A DNA stretch of 64,000 nucleotides from Pseudomonas orientalis. Its GTDB lineage: Bacteria > Pseudomonadota > Gammaproteobacteria > Pseudomonadales > Pseudomonadaceae. The number at the start of each line of letters is the position of its first letter. Positions within the stretch are counted from its first letter, which is position 1. The notes under the pieces are model-generated. The model had not been told where the DNA came from. It saw only the letters and a program-made list of their open reading frames with translations, and searched no databases. The translations under genes were made by a program, and so were the position numbers. Of this stretch, positions 34,551 through 43,070 are shown one piece after another. The DNA is taken from the NCBI RefSeq assembly GCF_022807995.1, contig NZ_CP094351.1:3627001-3691000 (forward strand), written 5' to 3'.

Positions 34551-35306
34551 ATGAAACCCAGCGTTGTTGGAAAAAGCCTGGTCTGCCTCGGCGGCTGGCT
34601 GATCGCACACCTGGCCCTGGCCGAGCCGTTGATCGCGCCCACCGCCATTGACTGGTTACTCGATTGCCCCTTCCCGATTTTTGAGCGGCTCGACCCCGAA
34701 GTACTCGCCCGGACCCAGTGCGGTTTGGTAACGGTACCCCGCGACCATACCGCGCCGGGTCGCGGCCGCATACGCTTGAGCGTGACCCGCGTCGGCGCGC
34801 GCGACCCGCTCAACCGCGAGGGCGTGGTGTTTATCCAGTCCGGCGAGCCGCTTACAGCTAAAAACGCCACCTTTGCCGTGCACCTGGCCGGTCGCTGGGA
34901 GTCTTATGCCACCCAGGCTTACCGCACGCTCGTCGACCGCTACGACATGATCGAACTGAGCAGCCGCGATCTCAAAGGGGACGACACCCTCGAACAGGCG
35001 GCACAGGATATGGAGTATGTACGCGGGCAACTGGGCGAGGCCCGGCTCAACTACGTCGGCAATGCCGACGCGGCGCGCCTGGGCAACCGCTACGCCACGC
35101 TGTTTCCCGAACGCATCGCACGTATGGTCCTGGTCAACGCCGGGCACGGCGAACCGGGCGCTTCCGGCGTCGAACGGCTGCTGCTCAAGGAACCCGCTCA
35201 GGCCACTGCCGACGGCTGTGTCAGCCGCTGGCTCGGTGAGTTCCTGGCCTACGGCAAACAGCCACCTTCGGGCACCCGCTGTCTCGACCGTGGCGGCTGG
35301 GAGTGA
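34551..35306 (+). CDS. Secreted alpha/beta-hydrolase-like protein lacking the nucleophile Ser
   Basis: This 251-residue protein has a signal peptide ending LALA and resembles secreted alpha/beta-hydrolases of the tripeptidyl-peptidase (TAP-like) group in QCGLVTVPRDHTAPGRGRI and MEYVRGQLGEARLNYVGN. At the nucleophile elbow, where GxSxG is expected, the sequence is VGNADAARLG, so the catalytic Ser is absent. The protein is also shorter than TAP-like enzymes and appears to end before the usual catalytic His region. It could be a binding protein or a decaying gene, although the frame is open. An in-frame TTG at 34548 precedes the chosen ATG. Confidence 0.6.
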   Translation: MKPSVVGKSLVCLGGWLIAHLALAEPLIAPTAIDWLLDCPFPIFERLDPEVLARTQCGLVTVPRDHTAPGRGRIRLSVTRVGARDPLNREGVVFIQSGEPLTAKNATFAVHLAGRWESYATQAYRTLVDRYDMIELSSRDLKGDDTLEQAAQDMEYVRGQLGEARLNYVGNADAARLGNRYATLFPERIARMVLVNAGHGEPGASGVERLLLKEPAQATADGCVSRWLGEFLAYGKQPPSGTRCLDRGGWE

Positions 35307-35358
35307 GCCGTATCGGATCTACCGGAGTTTGATCACTCTTGATTCACCACATAACCCA

Positions 35359-35452
35359 ATGTGGGAGGGGGCTTGCCCCCGATGACGGAGTGTCAGTAAA
35401 TATATCGGTAACTGACGCACCGCTATCGGGGGCAAGCCCCCTCCCACATTTG
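35359..35452. repeat. Class I REPIN
   Basis: Two inverted class I REPs flank a spacer with GTCAGTAAATATATCGGTAA. It fills most of the 273-nt gap between the hydrolase-like and Vps62-domain genes. Confidence 0.92.
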
Positions 35453-35579
35453 GACTGCGTTCCAATCATAGCTATCTACCGCTCCCCGCTTCGCCAGCAG
35501 GTATCAACTGTCCAGCGTACTCAACCCTCCGGCGGCTCGATAACCGCCAGAGGTTTCCAGACTGAACAGAGCGATCCCA

Positions 35580-36836
35580 ATGGCCCCCCTTAAATACAAA
35601 GACTTGCTGATCAACTTCACTAACAACTTCACTCACTTCTGGAACAACCGGCGTCGCGAGGATGGGCATTTTGGCGACGCGCCCGCCAGTCTCTGGCGCC
35701 CTCGCATACCTCCGAGGCTGGCTGGCTACTATCCGATCGGCGACAGGCTTGAAGATAATTTCAAGATAATCGACGGCGTCCAGGCGATGCCGGTGGTCGC
35801 CGACGCCAATGGAGCAAGGGGTATCGCCTTGAAGCCACCCATGGATTTCGAACGGGTATGGGCCTTTGCGCAACCTGGGTACAACGTGTCGATCTGGCGC
35901 CCGGTGCCGCCCGAAGGCTATGTGGCAATGGGATTGGTAGCTGGCAACGGCCTGCTTGAACCTTCCGTGGATGCGGTTCGATGCCTGCGTGATGATCTGG
36001 TGGTCACGTCGCACATCGACGAACTGCTGTGGAGCGATCGAGGCACCGGCGCACCCGCGGATTTTTCCGCCTGGAGTGTCAAGCCGCCCACCGCGCCACC
36101 GGCTGAAGTGTATTTCAGTGCCGGCACTTTCATGGGCCAGCCGGGCTATGCTCGACCTTTGGCCAGCACACCCGCGCATGCCCTGCGCGCGCATATGCTG
36201 ATTGAATCGACGGCGCCCACCGTCGCGCCCACTCTGCACAGCTACGCCAAGCCTTCAGCGTTCGAGAAAACCACCACGACCTATATCACCCAACTGCCCT
36301 GGTTCACCATAGAAGACCCCGACCTGACCCCCATGGAACAGTTGACCCAGACGCCCTACTACCAGTTGGAGCGCAAGGATTACTACGTGTTGCTCAACCA
36401 CGCGCATAACAACACTTCGACCGTACAACGCTACAACTGGGCCAGTACCAACATCGAAAATGGGTCGACCACCGAGAGCACCTCGCAGACCGTCGGCACA
36501 GAAAGCAGCGTCGAACTGCAATTCGCCAGTTTCTTCAAGGCCTCTGCAAAAATCAGCCTGAGCGTCACCCAGGTCAGTACGCAAACCAGGGGCTGGGCCA
36601 AATCCGAAACCTATACTGTCTGGTGCACCCTGGGGCCTCACAAGGCCGTGGCGGTCTACCTGATCAACAGCGACTATCGCCTGCTCAGGGCGGATGGGCG
36701 CCAGGTGGGCCAGATGTATACCAGAAGCAATGAAAACAGCCTGTACTGGAGCGAATACCCCGCGACCCAGGGCAATACCGTCAGGGTCAGCCGCTCCATA
36801 GCAGGAGAAACGTCCGCCGAAATTATCCTGCCCTGA
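35580..36836 (+). CDS. Vps62-domain protein with a pore-forming-toxin-like C-terminal half
   Basis: This 418-residue protein has no signal peptide. Residues about 45-210 resemble the Vps62 domain (segments YYPIGDRL, VSIWRPVPPEGYVAMGLV and AWSVKPPTAPPAEVYFSAG). The C-terminal half (about 230-418) has alternating polar and hydrophobic strands, with a long Ser/Thr-rich stretch near residues 285-340 (GSTTESTSQTVGTESSVEL, then KISLSVTQVSTQTRGWAK). This resembles the membrane-inserting hairpin of aerolysin-like beta-pore-forming toxins. Function is unknown. It stands alone between a REPIN and a LysR gene. Similarity to both folds is by eye only. Confidence 0.65.
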   Translation: MAPLKYKDLLINFTNNFTHFWNNRRREDGHFGDAPASLWRPRIPPRLAGYYPIGDRLEDNFKIIDGVQAMPVVADANGARGIALKPPMDFERVWAFAQPGYNVSIWRPVPPEGYVAMGLVAGNGLLEPSVDAVRCLRDDLVVTSHIDELLWSDRGTGAPADFSAWSVKPPTAPPAEVYFSAGTFMGQPGYARPLASTPAHALRAHMLIESTAPTVAPTLHSYAKPSAFEKTTTTYITQLPWFTIEDPDLTPMEQLTQTPYYQLERKDYYVLLNHAHNNTSTVQRYNWASTNIENGSTTESTSQTVGTESSVELQFASFFKASAKISLSVTQVSTQTRGWAKSETYTVWCTLGPHKAVAVYLINSDYRLLRADGRQVGQMYTRSNENSLYWSEYPATQGNTVRVSRSIAGETSAEIILP

Positions 36837-36915
36837 GTGAACGCGCCATTGCACTCACCCTTTACCGCCAGTCGTCCTACAATGGCGCCGACTTTCTCCT
36901 GATTTCGGAACCGAC

Positions 36916-37779
36916 ATGGACATCGAACTGGCACGCACTTTTCTGGAAATCACCCGCTGCGGCAGCCTCGCCGCAGCGGCGGAAAAACTGCACGTTACCC
37001 AGACCGCCATCACCGCACGGGTGAAAAACCTGGAAAACCAGTTGGGCAGTATGCTGTTCGTGCGCAATCGCGCTGGTGCCCGCCTGACCGCCGACGGCGA
37101 GGCATTTGTGGTGTACGCCAACCAGCTGTTGCAAACCTGGGAAGCTGCCAAACGTGATCTGCCGTTGCCCGACGGCTATCGCAATGTGCTGCATATCGGC
37201 GGTGAGGTCAGCCTGTGCAACCCGCTGATGCTCGGCTGGGCCAAGGCGCTGCGCGAGCATATCCCCGGGCATGCCCTGCGCACCGAAATTCGCGAGGGCG
37301 AATACCTGTTGCGCCAGTTGGAGTTGGGCGTGCTCGACGCCGCGCTGGTGTTCCAGCCGCAGTACTGGCCGGGTTTGCAGGTGGAGCAAGTCCTGGAAGA
37401 AAAGCTGATCCTGGTGCAACTGACGAGCAAACCCGAGCCCTATGTGTACATCGACTGGGGCCAGGGTTTTCGCCAGCAGCACGACGCCGCACTGCCCGAC
37501 CGGGCACGTGCCGCCGTGAGTTTCAATCTCGGGCCGCTGGCGTTGCAGTACATCCTGGAGAACGGCGGTGCCGGGTATTTCCGCACGCGCGTGGTGCAGA
37601 GCTACCTGGACAGCGGCGTGATGCAGCGGTTGGACAAGGCCCCGGAGTTCAGTTTCCCGACTTACCTGGTGTACTCGCGGGCGCGTGACTCGGCGGTGCT
37701 GCAACAGGCGTTGACGTTGTTGCGCGAGGTGGTCAGGGCCGAAGATGACTGGTCGCAGCGTTGGGACCCGCTGATTTGA
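36916..37779 (+). CDS. LysR-family transcriptional regulator
   Basis: This 287-residue protein has the LysR helix-turn-helix (ARTFLEITRCGSLAAAAEKL, then TQTAITARVKNLE) and a C-terminal effector-binding domain. The gene is 79 nt after the Vps62-domain gene on the same strand, so co-transcription or read-through is possible. Its target and effector are not evident; the next gene, on the opposite strand, is the PPC-repeat secreted protein. Confidence 0.88.
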   Translation: MDIELARTFLEITRCGSLAAAAEKLHVTQTAITARVKNLENQLGSMLFVRNRAGARLTADGEAFVVYANQLLQTWEAAKRDLPLPDGYRNVLHIGGEVSLCNPLMLGWAKALREHIPGHALRTEIREGEYLLRQLELGVLDAALVFQPQYWPGLQVEQVLEEKLILVQLTSKPEPYVYIDWGQGFRQQHDAALPDRARAAVSFNLGPLALQYILENGGAGYFRTRVVQSYLDSGVMQRLDKAPEFSFPTYLVYSRARDSAVLQQALTLLREVVRAEDDWSQRWDPLI

Positions 37780-37914
37780 ATCACCCTGAGCCGGCGCGCA
37801 CAGACTCAAGCGCAGTGAAAGCCGAACATTGCGTTCATAGATCAAGACCTCGAGAACAATGAAGCCCCCCACATTCAATTTGCTGCAGCCTGCAAAATTT
37901 GCGGCACACAAAGC

Positions 37915-37944
37915 AAAAAAGGGGCAGCCCCTGGAGGCTGCCCC
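37915..37944 (-). terminator. Rho-independent terminator of the PPC-repeat secreted protein gene
   Basis: A 9-bp GC stem (GGGGCAGCC with GGCTGCCCC, loop of 6) is followed on the minus strand by six T residues. It lies 20 nt after the stop of the minus-strand gene at 37965. Confidence 0.85.
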
Positions 37945-37964
37945 TTCTGCTTCACATCACTGAA

Positions 37965-39407
37965 TCAGTGGATGATGTCCTGGGTGCAGATATGCCCCAG
38001 GCTGACGTATTGCACGCTGTCACCGCCGACGCCCACGCCGGGGAACTCGGCCAGCTCGATGCGCCAGCCGCCCTCGTTGTAGGTGGTTCTCCATGTGTAC
38101 GGCACGCCGGTGCTGCTGTCGTTGATCACCGTGGTGTAGTCACCGAAGCAGGTACCGATATTGGCCGTGGCCTGGGAGACACCCGCACTGTTGGTGGTCG
38201 CCGTGTAGTCGACCCAGCGGTAGTTCAAGTCGACGAAGTGGTTATCCACGCGCAATACCGGGGTGACGCCCAGCAGCGGCGCGCCAGTGGAGTCCGACCA
38301 CTGTGTCGACCAATTCAACAGCCGCGCGGTTTGCGTGGCCAGCGGCATCTCGCTCACCGGCACCCGTACGATGTTGTCACCCTTCACACTGCTGGTGTTC
38401 AAGCGCGGCGAGGAGCCCAGGCTCAACTGGTAATACTTGCTCGAGTCCTGCGCCACCGACGGATTGGCCCGCACGCGCACCTTCACGGTGGTGCCCGGCG
38501 TTACGCTCGGGTAGGTCGAGGTGGAACCGGCCGGCACGGTGACCCAATTGGTGCCATCGAAGCGGTCGAAGATCCACTGGTTACGGCTGCCGCTCTCGTC
38601 GCCCGCCAGGTACATGCTCACGCTCTGGCCACGTACCGCCTTGAAGTCGAAGTAATCGACATCGTCGGCATTGTCGAGGTTACCGCTGACCTTGTTCATC
38701 GAGTCGGGCAACGCGAACGCGGTTTGCGCGCTGTCGTTGGGCTCGAACGCGTCGATGTTGCTGTCCACCGCCACGCCGAAACTGAACTGGGCGTTATCGG
38801 CAACCTTGGCCACCATGTACCAGTAGTAGTCACCGGCCGGCAGTACCCCGTTGAGGTATTCATCGGCATTGCCTGCGGCATCCGATGTACCCACCACACT
38901 CAGGTTGCCCTGGCCGTCATCCTGGAACAGAGTCAGCGACATATCCGCGCCTGCACTCTGGTTGACCAGTTGCACCTGCACCCGCGCGTTCTGCGCCAGG
39001 TTGAAGTGGTAGGCGAACTCGTTACCGGCCTGCACCCCATCGACGGTATAGAGCGTGTTGATATCCAGGGTTGGGAACAGCGGTTCAAACGCCGCGACGG
39101 CCGCGCTTTTCAGTTCGCTTTGCGCCGGTTTCTTCACCTCACCGACTACGCTGTCGAACGGCGCGGACTTGAGGGCTTTGGTCACCGCTTTGGATTGGCC
39201 GGACTTGGCCGCTGACAGTTTTTGCTTGAGCTCAGCCGACACTTTCGACGCGTCCAGCTTGCCCCCGGACTTGAGCGCCTTGTTCACGGCCTGCCTGACC
39301 GCGTCGGCACTGAGTTTCTGAGGCGCTTGATCAGCCAGGGCGAAGGCCGAGACAAAGCAGGAGGCCATCATGGCCGCGCCTAGCATAAGGGCTTTTTTCG
39401 ATTTCAT
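37965..39407 (-). CDS. Secreted protein with two PPC-like domains, LexA-box controlled
   Basis: This 480-residue protein has a signal peptide ending AFALAD, a Lys/Ser/Ala-rich linker (about 30-110), and two beta-sandwich segments that resemble pre-peptidase C-terminal (PPC) domains. The second is introduced by the hallmark FEPNDSAQTAFAL and ends near YFDFKAVRGQSVSMYL. The C-terminal ~180 residues match nothing I recognise; two late Cys residues (NIGTCFGDY and LGHICTQD) may form a disulfide. No catalytic triad is seen, so it may be a binding or toxin-like protein rather than a protease. A near-perfect LexA box lies 82 nt upstream, and an intrinsic terminator follows. Confidence 0.75.
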   Translation of the reverse strand: MKSKKALMLGAAMMASCFVSAFALADQAPQKLSADAVRQAVNKALKSGGKLDASKVSAELKQKLSAAKSGQSKAVTKALKSAPFDSVVGEVKKPAQSELKSAAVAAFEPLFPTLDINTLYTVDGVQAGNEFAYHFNLAQNARVQVQLVNQSAGADMSLTLFQDDGQGNLSVVGTSDAAGNADEYLNGVLPAGDYYWYMVAKVADNAQFSFGVAVDSNIDAFEPNDSAQTAFALPDSMNKVSGNLDNADDVDYFDFKAVRGQSVSMYLAGDESGSRNQWIFDRFDGTNWVTVPAGSTSTYPSVTPGTTVKVRVRANPSVAQDSSKYYQLSLGSSPRLNTSSVKGDNIVRVPVSEMPLATQTARLLNWSTQWSDSTGAPLLGVTPVLRVDNHFVDLNYRWVDYTATTNSAGVSQATANIGTCFGDYTTVINDSSTGVPYTWRTTYNEGGWRIELAEFPGVGVGGDSVQYVSLGHICTQDIIH

Positions 39408-39440
39408 TTTTTATCCATCCATAGTTAAAAAATAGAAGTT

Positions 39441-39468
39441 CAGGTGATCGGCGACATCCGGTCACCTG
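39441..39468. promoter_or_regulatory. Hairpin in the 5' leader of the PPC-repeat gene
   Basis: CAGGTGATCGG and CCGGTCACCTG form an 11-bp stem with a 6-nt loop (one G:U pair). It lies between the LexA box and the start codon and would be part of the mRNA leader. Confidence 0.55.
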
Positions 39469-39488
39469 GGATGGACTGTAGGATAATA

Positions 39489-39504
39489 CTGTTTTTATGT
39501 ACAG
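39489..39504. promoter_or_regulatory. LexA (SOS) box upstream of the PPC-repeat gene
   Basis: The site reads CTGTTTTTATGTACAG (minus strand CTGTACATAAAAACAG). With the outer TA on both sides it is TACTGTACATAAAAACAGTA, matching the LexA consensus at nearly every conserved position. This is the strongest SOS box in the window. The only gene it can serve by orientation is the one starting at 39407. Confidence 0.85.
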
Positions 39505-39552
39505 TACTTTTTTAGAATTTTGTCGACCTTTCCGAGCGGCCACTGAAATAAG

Positions 39553-40617
39553 CTAGTACCCCGTCATCTCCAGATACCCCACCCCACCGTCGAACTTCAC
39601 CGGCCCTTCCCAGTAGGGAATCCCCAGGTTCATCCACGCCTTCGAATTGACGGCCTCGGTGGCGATGTCCAGGTGTTTGCCGGGGATTTTCAGCGACCAG
39701 CGCGTGGGGATGCTGCGCCCGTCAATCTCGGTGGTGGTCAGCGGCGTCAGCTGGATATCCGCGTTGTGCAGGGTCTCGGTGCGTCCCTGGGCGTCGATCC
39801 AGGTGCCGGTGAGATAGCCGCCGCCGTCCTTCTGCCGCACGCGAAACAGCATCAGTTGCTCGCCCCGGTCCAGGTGCAGGGAGAACCAGTCCCAACCGGT
39901 CTGGTTGGCGGCCAGGGGCTGGCTGCTCCATTCGCGGTCGAGCCAGGCGTTGCCGCTGACCTGGTAGGTCTGGCCGTCGAGCGTGACGCTGCCGTTGGCG
40001 CTGAAGAACGGCTGGCTGTAGTAGTAGGACGCCTGACCCTGGTCGGATTTGCGGCTGTAGCCGTTGTCGCCTTGCAGCACCAGCGGGCGGCTGGAGGTCA
40101 GTTGCAGGTCGTAGGCGAACTGCGCGCCACTGGCCTTGAGTTGCATGTCGGCCAGGGGGCTGGCGGCGCCAGGGCGGCTGGCGAAGTTCCAGTCATCGAT
40201 CCAGGCGTTGAACGGCAGCGCCTGCGCCCCGGCCTGGCCGACACCGCCCCGGGCGAAGCGCTCGGCGGCGTAGTGGCGGGTGGCGGAGGTCACGGCGGCA
40301 TGGCCGAGCCAAATGGTCGAATCGCGCCAGCCCGGTTGCGGCGGCCCGGCTTTCACGGCATTGCGAAACAGTGTCCATTGCACACCGAACATATTGCCTT
40401 GGGCGTCCTTGAGGTTGGCGGTGACGTACCACCATTCGATGCGAAAGCCTGGATGCGGGCCGTGATCCTCGGGAAAGCTGAAGACTTTTCCGGGCACCAC
40501 CTGGACGAAGTCGGCGGCATCGCTGCCAAGGCCGGCGAAGCTTTCCTGGGGCGCAGGCGCCTGGTCGCACGCGCTCAGCAGCAGCAACACCGCCCATCCC
40601 AACGCTTTAATCTTCAT
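39553..40617 (-). CDS. AttH-like lipocalin/hydratase-fold lipoprotein
   Basis: This 354-residue lipoprotein has the lipobox LLSAC after a short signal peptide. It belongs to the AttH / carotenoid 1,2-hydratase-like family, a pair of lipocalin-like barrels. Family segments are GFRIEWWYVTANLKD, GYSRKSDQGQASYYYSQPFF and the conserved VSGNAWLDREWSSQPL. ATG 40617 overlaps the stop of the ABC permease gene by 11 nt. By analogy with attEFGH operons, it probably carries or processes a hydrophobic ligand handled by the ABC exporter. Confidence 0.82.
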   Translation of the reverse strand: MKIKALGWAVLLLLSACDQAPAPQESFAGLGSDAADFVQVVPGKVFSFPEDHGPHPGFRIEWWYVTANLKDAQGNMFGVQWTLFRNAVKAGPPQPGWRDSTIWLGHAAVTSATRHYAAERFARGGVGQAGAQALPFNAWIDDWNFASRPGAASPLADMQLKASGAQFAYDLQLTSSRPLVLQGDNGYSRKSDQGQASYYYSQPFFSANGSVTLDGQTYQVSGNAWLDREWSSQPLAANQTGWDWFSLHLDRGEQLMLFRVRQKDGGGYLTGTWIDAQGRTETLHNADIQLTPLTTTEIDGRSIPTRWSLKIPGKHLDIATEAVNSKAWMNLGIPYWEGPVKFDGGVGYLEMTGY

Positions 40618-43069
40618 GGGCAAAGGTCCTCAGCAAATCCGCCGGGCGGCTGCGATACAGCTGCCACAACGGCCAGGCCGATGCGAGCAACGTGGCAAGC
40701 ATCGCCAGCCCCATCAACTGCGCCAGCTGCCACGGGAACACTTGCAACGGCAGGCGCCAGCCGAAGGCTTGCACGTTGATCACCGCATCCAGGCACCACG
40801 CCAGCAGCAGCCCCAAGGGCAACGCCAGCACCAGAGTGAGCACCGCCAGCAGCCAGGTCTGGCCAAGGTTGAGCAGCATCAGCTGGCGGCGCGTGACTCC
40901 CAGTGCCCACAGCGGCGCCAGTTGGCCGAGGCGACTCTGGCTCTGGGTCAGCAGGCTGATGAACAGCGCCACACCCGCCACGCCAAGGGTCAGGCTGTTC
41001 AGCGCGGCGGTGGCGGCGAAGGTGCGTTCGAACACCTGGCTGGACCAGCCCTTGAGTTGCTGTTGATCGACGATGCGGCTGTCCTCCAGGGCGAATTCAC
41101 GCTGTACGTCACGCACCAGCGGCGGCACGTCCTGGGGCGCCACGCGCAGGTTGAAACGCACCGGTGACAGCGTCGGCCAATGCGCCAGCAAATGCCTGGC
41201 GTTGACCAGCAGGTGGCCCTTGGGGTTGCCGTAATCGGCGTAGATACCGACGATTGTCGGTGACCATGGGCCCTGGGGCGTGGGGACTTTAACGGTGTCG
41301 CCCAGGCGTACATTCAAGCGCCGCGCCAATTGCTCGCTGAGCATCACGCTGTCGTCCTGCAGCAAGCGGTCCCAGGGTGCGCTTGCCGCCTCCAGCAACG
41401 GCCAGTGCTGGCGATAGGTAGGGTCGTCGACCACGCCGAACACCTCCGCCGGCCAGCCTTGCAACTGCACCGCGACTTGCCAGCTGGGCAACACGGCCTG
41501 CACCCGCGGTTGTTGCGCCAGCCAGGCTTGCAAGTGCTGCGCCTGGGCGGGGTTTTGCGGGTTGAGGTACAGCTCGGCGGTGAGACGCTGCTCCAGCCAG
41601 TTATTGAACGTGCTGCGGAACCCCGACGTCATCGAGCCCGCGCCGATATTCGCCGCCAGCGCCAACAGCAGCGCCATCAGGGCCAGGCTCAAGGCCGGCA
41701 ATTGCTGGCGACAATCAGCGAGGAACCACTGGCCCAATACCGAACGGCTGCGCCCCAGCACGCCCTTCAACACCCCATTGAGCAGCACCGGCAAGCCGAG
41801 GGCGGCGCCCAGCAGCAAGGCCGCCATCAACACAAACCCGGCGGCCAGGCTGTTGCCCCAGACCAGCGCCAGCAGCGCGACGAGCAGCGCAGCGCCCGCC
41901 ACCCAGCCCTGGCGTCGCAACCAGCGCCCGTGGGCCTCGTGCCAGGCCTGGGCGTTGGCCAGCGCCAGCAGCGGCAGGCGCGCGGCACGCCACAGGCTGC
42001 TGGCCCCGGCGAGCAAGGCACCCAGCAGGCTCAAGCCCAGGCCTGCCAGCCACCACCAGGGGCTCAAGCTCAGTTGGCCGGCGACTTCGGCGCCGTAGAG
42101 GCCGCGCAAACTGGCCGCCACGTCCGGCAGCAACAGACTGGCGAGCAGGTAACCGCTGGCAACGCCGAGCACGCCGCCCAGCAACGCCAGGAACCCCAGC
42201 TCCACGCCGAGGCTGAGGATCAGCAGGCGTGCGCTGACCCCGCAGGCACGCAAGGTGCGCAGCAGGCCACGGCGTTGCTCAAGGGCCAGGCCAATGGCCG
42301 CATGCACGATAAACAGCCCCACCACAAAGGACAAAAAACCCAGCGCGTCGAGGTTCAGGTGGAAGCTTTCGGTGAGACGCGAAAGGCTGTTGTCGTCGCC
42401 CTGCTTGAGTTGCAGCCCGGCAGGCGGCACGGGATGACGGGCGGCGAAGGCGTTGTCCAGCAGCAGGCGCGACAGCCGGCCGTGCATGTCGAGCAGCGGT
42501 TGGGCGAAACCGATATCGGTGAGCAGCATGCCGGGGGCCATGTCCGGCTGCACCTGCAACGGCGGCAGGCGTTGCCCGTTGACCGTCAGCGGTTGCTCGC
42601 CTTCCTGCAGGCCGAGCGCCTGCAAGGTTTGCGCGGCAATCCAGGTGCGCCCCGGCGCCTCGAAAAACGCCAGTATCTGCGCCTGGCTCAAGCGTTGTCC
42701 CGCCACGCTGCCGCTGCCGGGTAACGACACCGGCTCGATGCCCATCAATTGCAGACGCTGCTCTTCATGCCCCTTGAGCACTACCCGCCCCTGCACCACC
42801 GGTGACACCGGCCAGCCTGCGCGGCGCAGCTCGGCGAACACGGCTTGGGGGAACCCGGCACCGTCCGGCGCGCTCAGGCTGGCTTGCGGTTCGCCGCCGA
42901 TCAATTGGCTGGCGCGCGCGTAGCCGTCCCGCGCCTGGCTGTTGAGGGCCTGCACCCCGGTCAATAACGCAGTGGCCAGCCACAGGCCGGTCAGCACGCT
43001 GAAAAACTGCACCGGGTGGCGCCGCCAATGGCTCAACAGCGCACGCAGCGTCCAGTAGAACACCGCCAT
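40607..43069 (-). CDS. FtsX-family ABC transporter permease, AttFG-type fusion
   Basis: This 820-residue permease has two FtsX-like halves. Each half contains a large periplasmic domain and four or so helices, and there are about ten helices in all (for example FLSFVVGLFIVHAAIGLALE, LQLMALLGLA-type segments and the C-terminal AQLMGLAMLATLLASAW). It looks like the product of a fused pair of LolE-like permeases, as in AttF plus AttG. The ATPase gene ends 1 nt upstream and the lipocalin gene overlaps its stop. Confidence 0.85.
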   Translation of the reverse strand: MAVFYWTLRALLSHWRRHPVQFFSVLTGLWLATALLTGVQALNSQARDGYARASQLIGGEPQASLSAPDGAGFPQAVFAELRRAGWPVSPVVQGRVVLKGHEEQRLQLMGIEPVSLPGSGSVAGQRLSQAQILAFFEAPGRTWIAAQTLQALGLQEGEQPLTVNGQRLPPLQVQPDMAPGMLLTDIGFAQPLLDMHGRLSRLLLDNAFAARHPVPPAGLQLKQGDDNSLSRLTESFHLNLDALGFLSFVVGLFIVHAAIGLALEQRRGLLRTLRACGVSARLLILSLGVELGFLALLGGVLGVASGYLLASLLLPDVAASLRGLYGAEVAGQLSLSPWWWLAGLGLSLLGALLAGASSLWRAARLPLLALANAQAWHEAHGRWLRRQGWVAGAALLVALLALVWGNSLAAGFVLMAALLLGAALGLPVLLNGVLKGVLGRSRSVLGQWFLADCRQQLPALSLALMALLLALAANIGAGSMTSGFRSTFNNWLEQRLTAELYLNPQNPAQAQHLQAWLAQQPRVQAVLPSWQVAVQLQGWPAEVFGVVDDPTYRQHWPLLEAASAPWDRLLQDDSVMLSEQLARRLNVRLGDTVKVPTPQGPWSPTIVGIYADYGNPKGHLLVNARHLLAHWPTLSPVRFNLRVAPQDVPPLVRDVQREFALEDSRIVDQQQLKGWSSQVFERTFAATAALNSLTLGVAGVALFISLLTQSQSRLGQLAPLWALGVTRRQLMLLNLGQTWLLAVLTLVLALPLGLLLAWCLDAVINVQAFGWRLPLQVFPWQLAQLMGLAMLATLLASAWPLWQLYRSRPADLLRTFAHED

Positions 43070-43070
43070 C

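Noticed and set aside
37921..37944. Terminator for the plus-strand LysR gene at the same hairpin
   Set aside because: On the plus strand the stem is followed by TCTGCTTC rather than a T-run, so it works only for the minus-strand gene.
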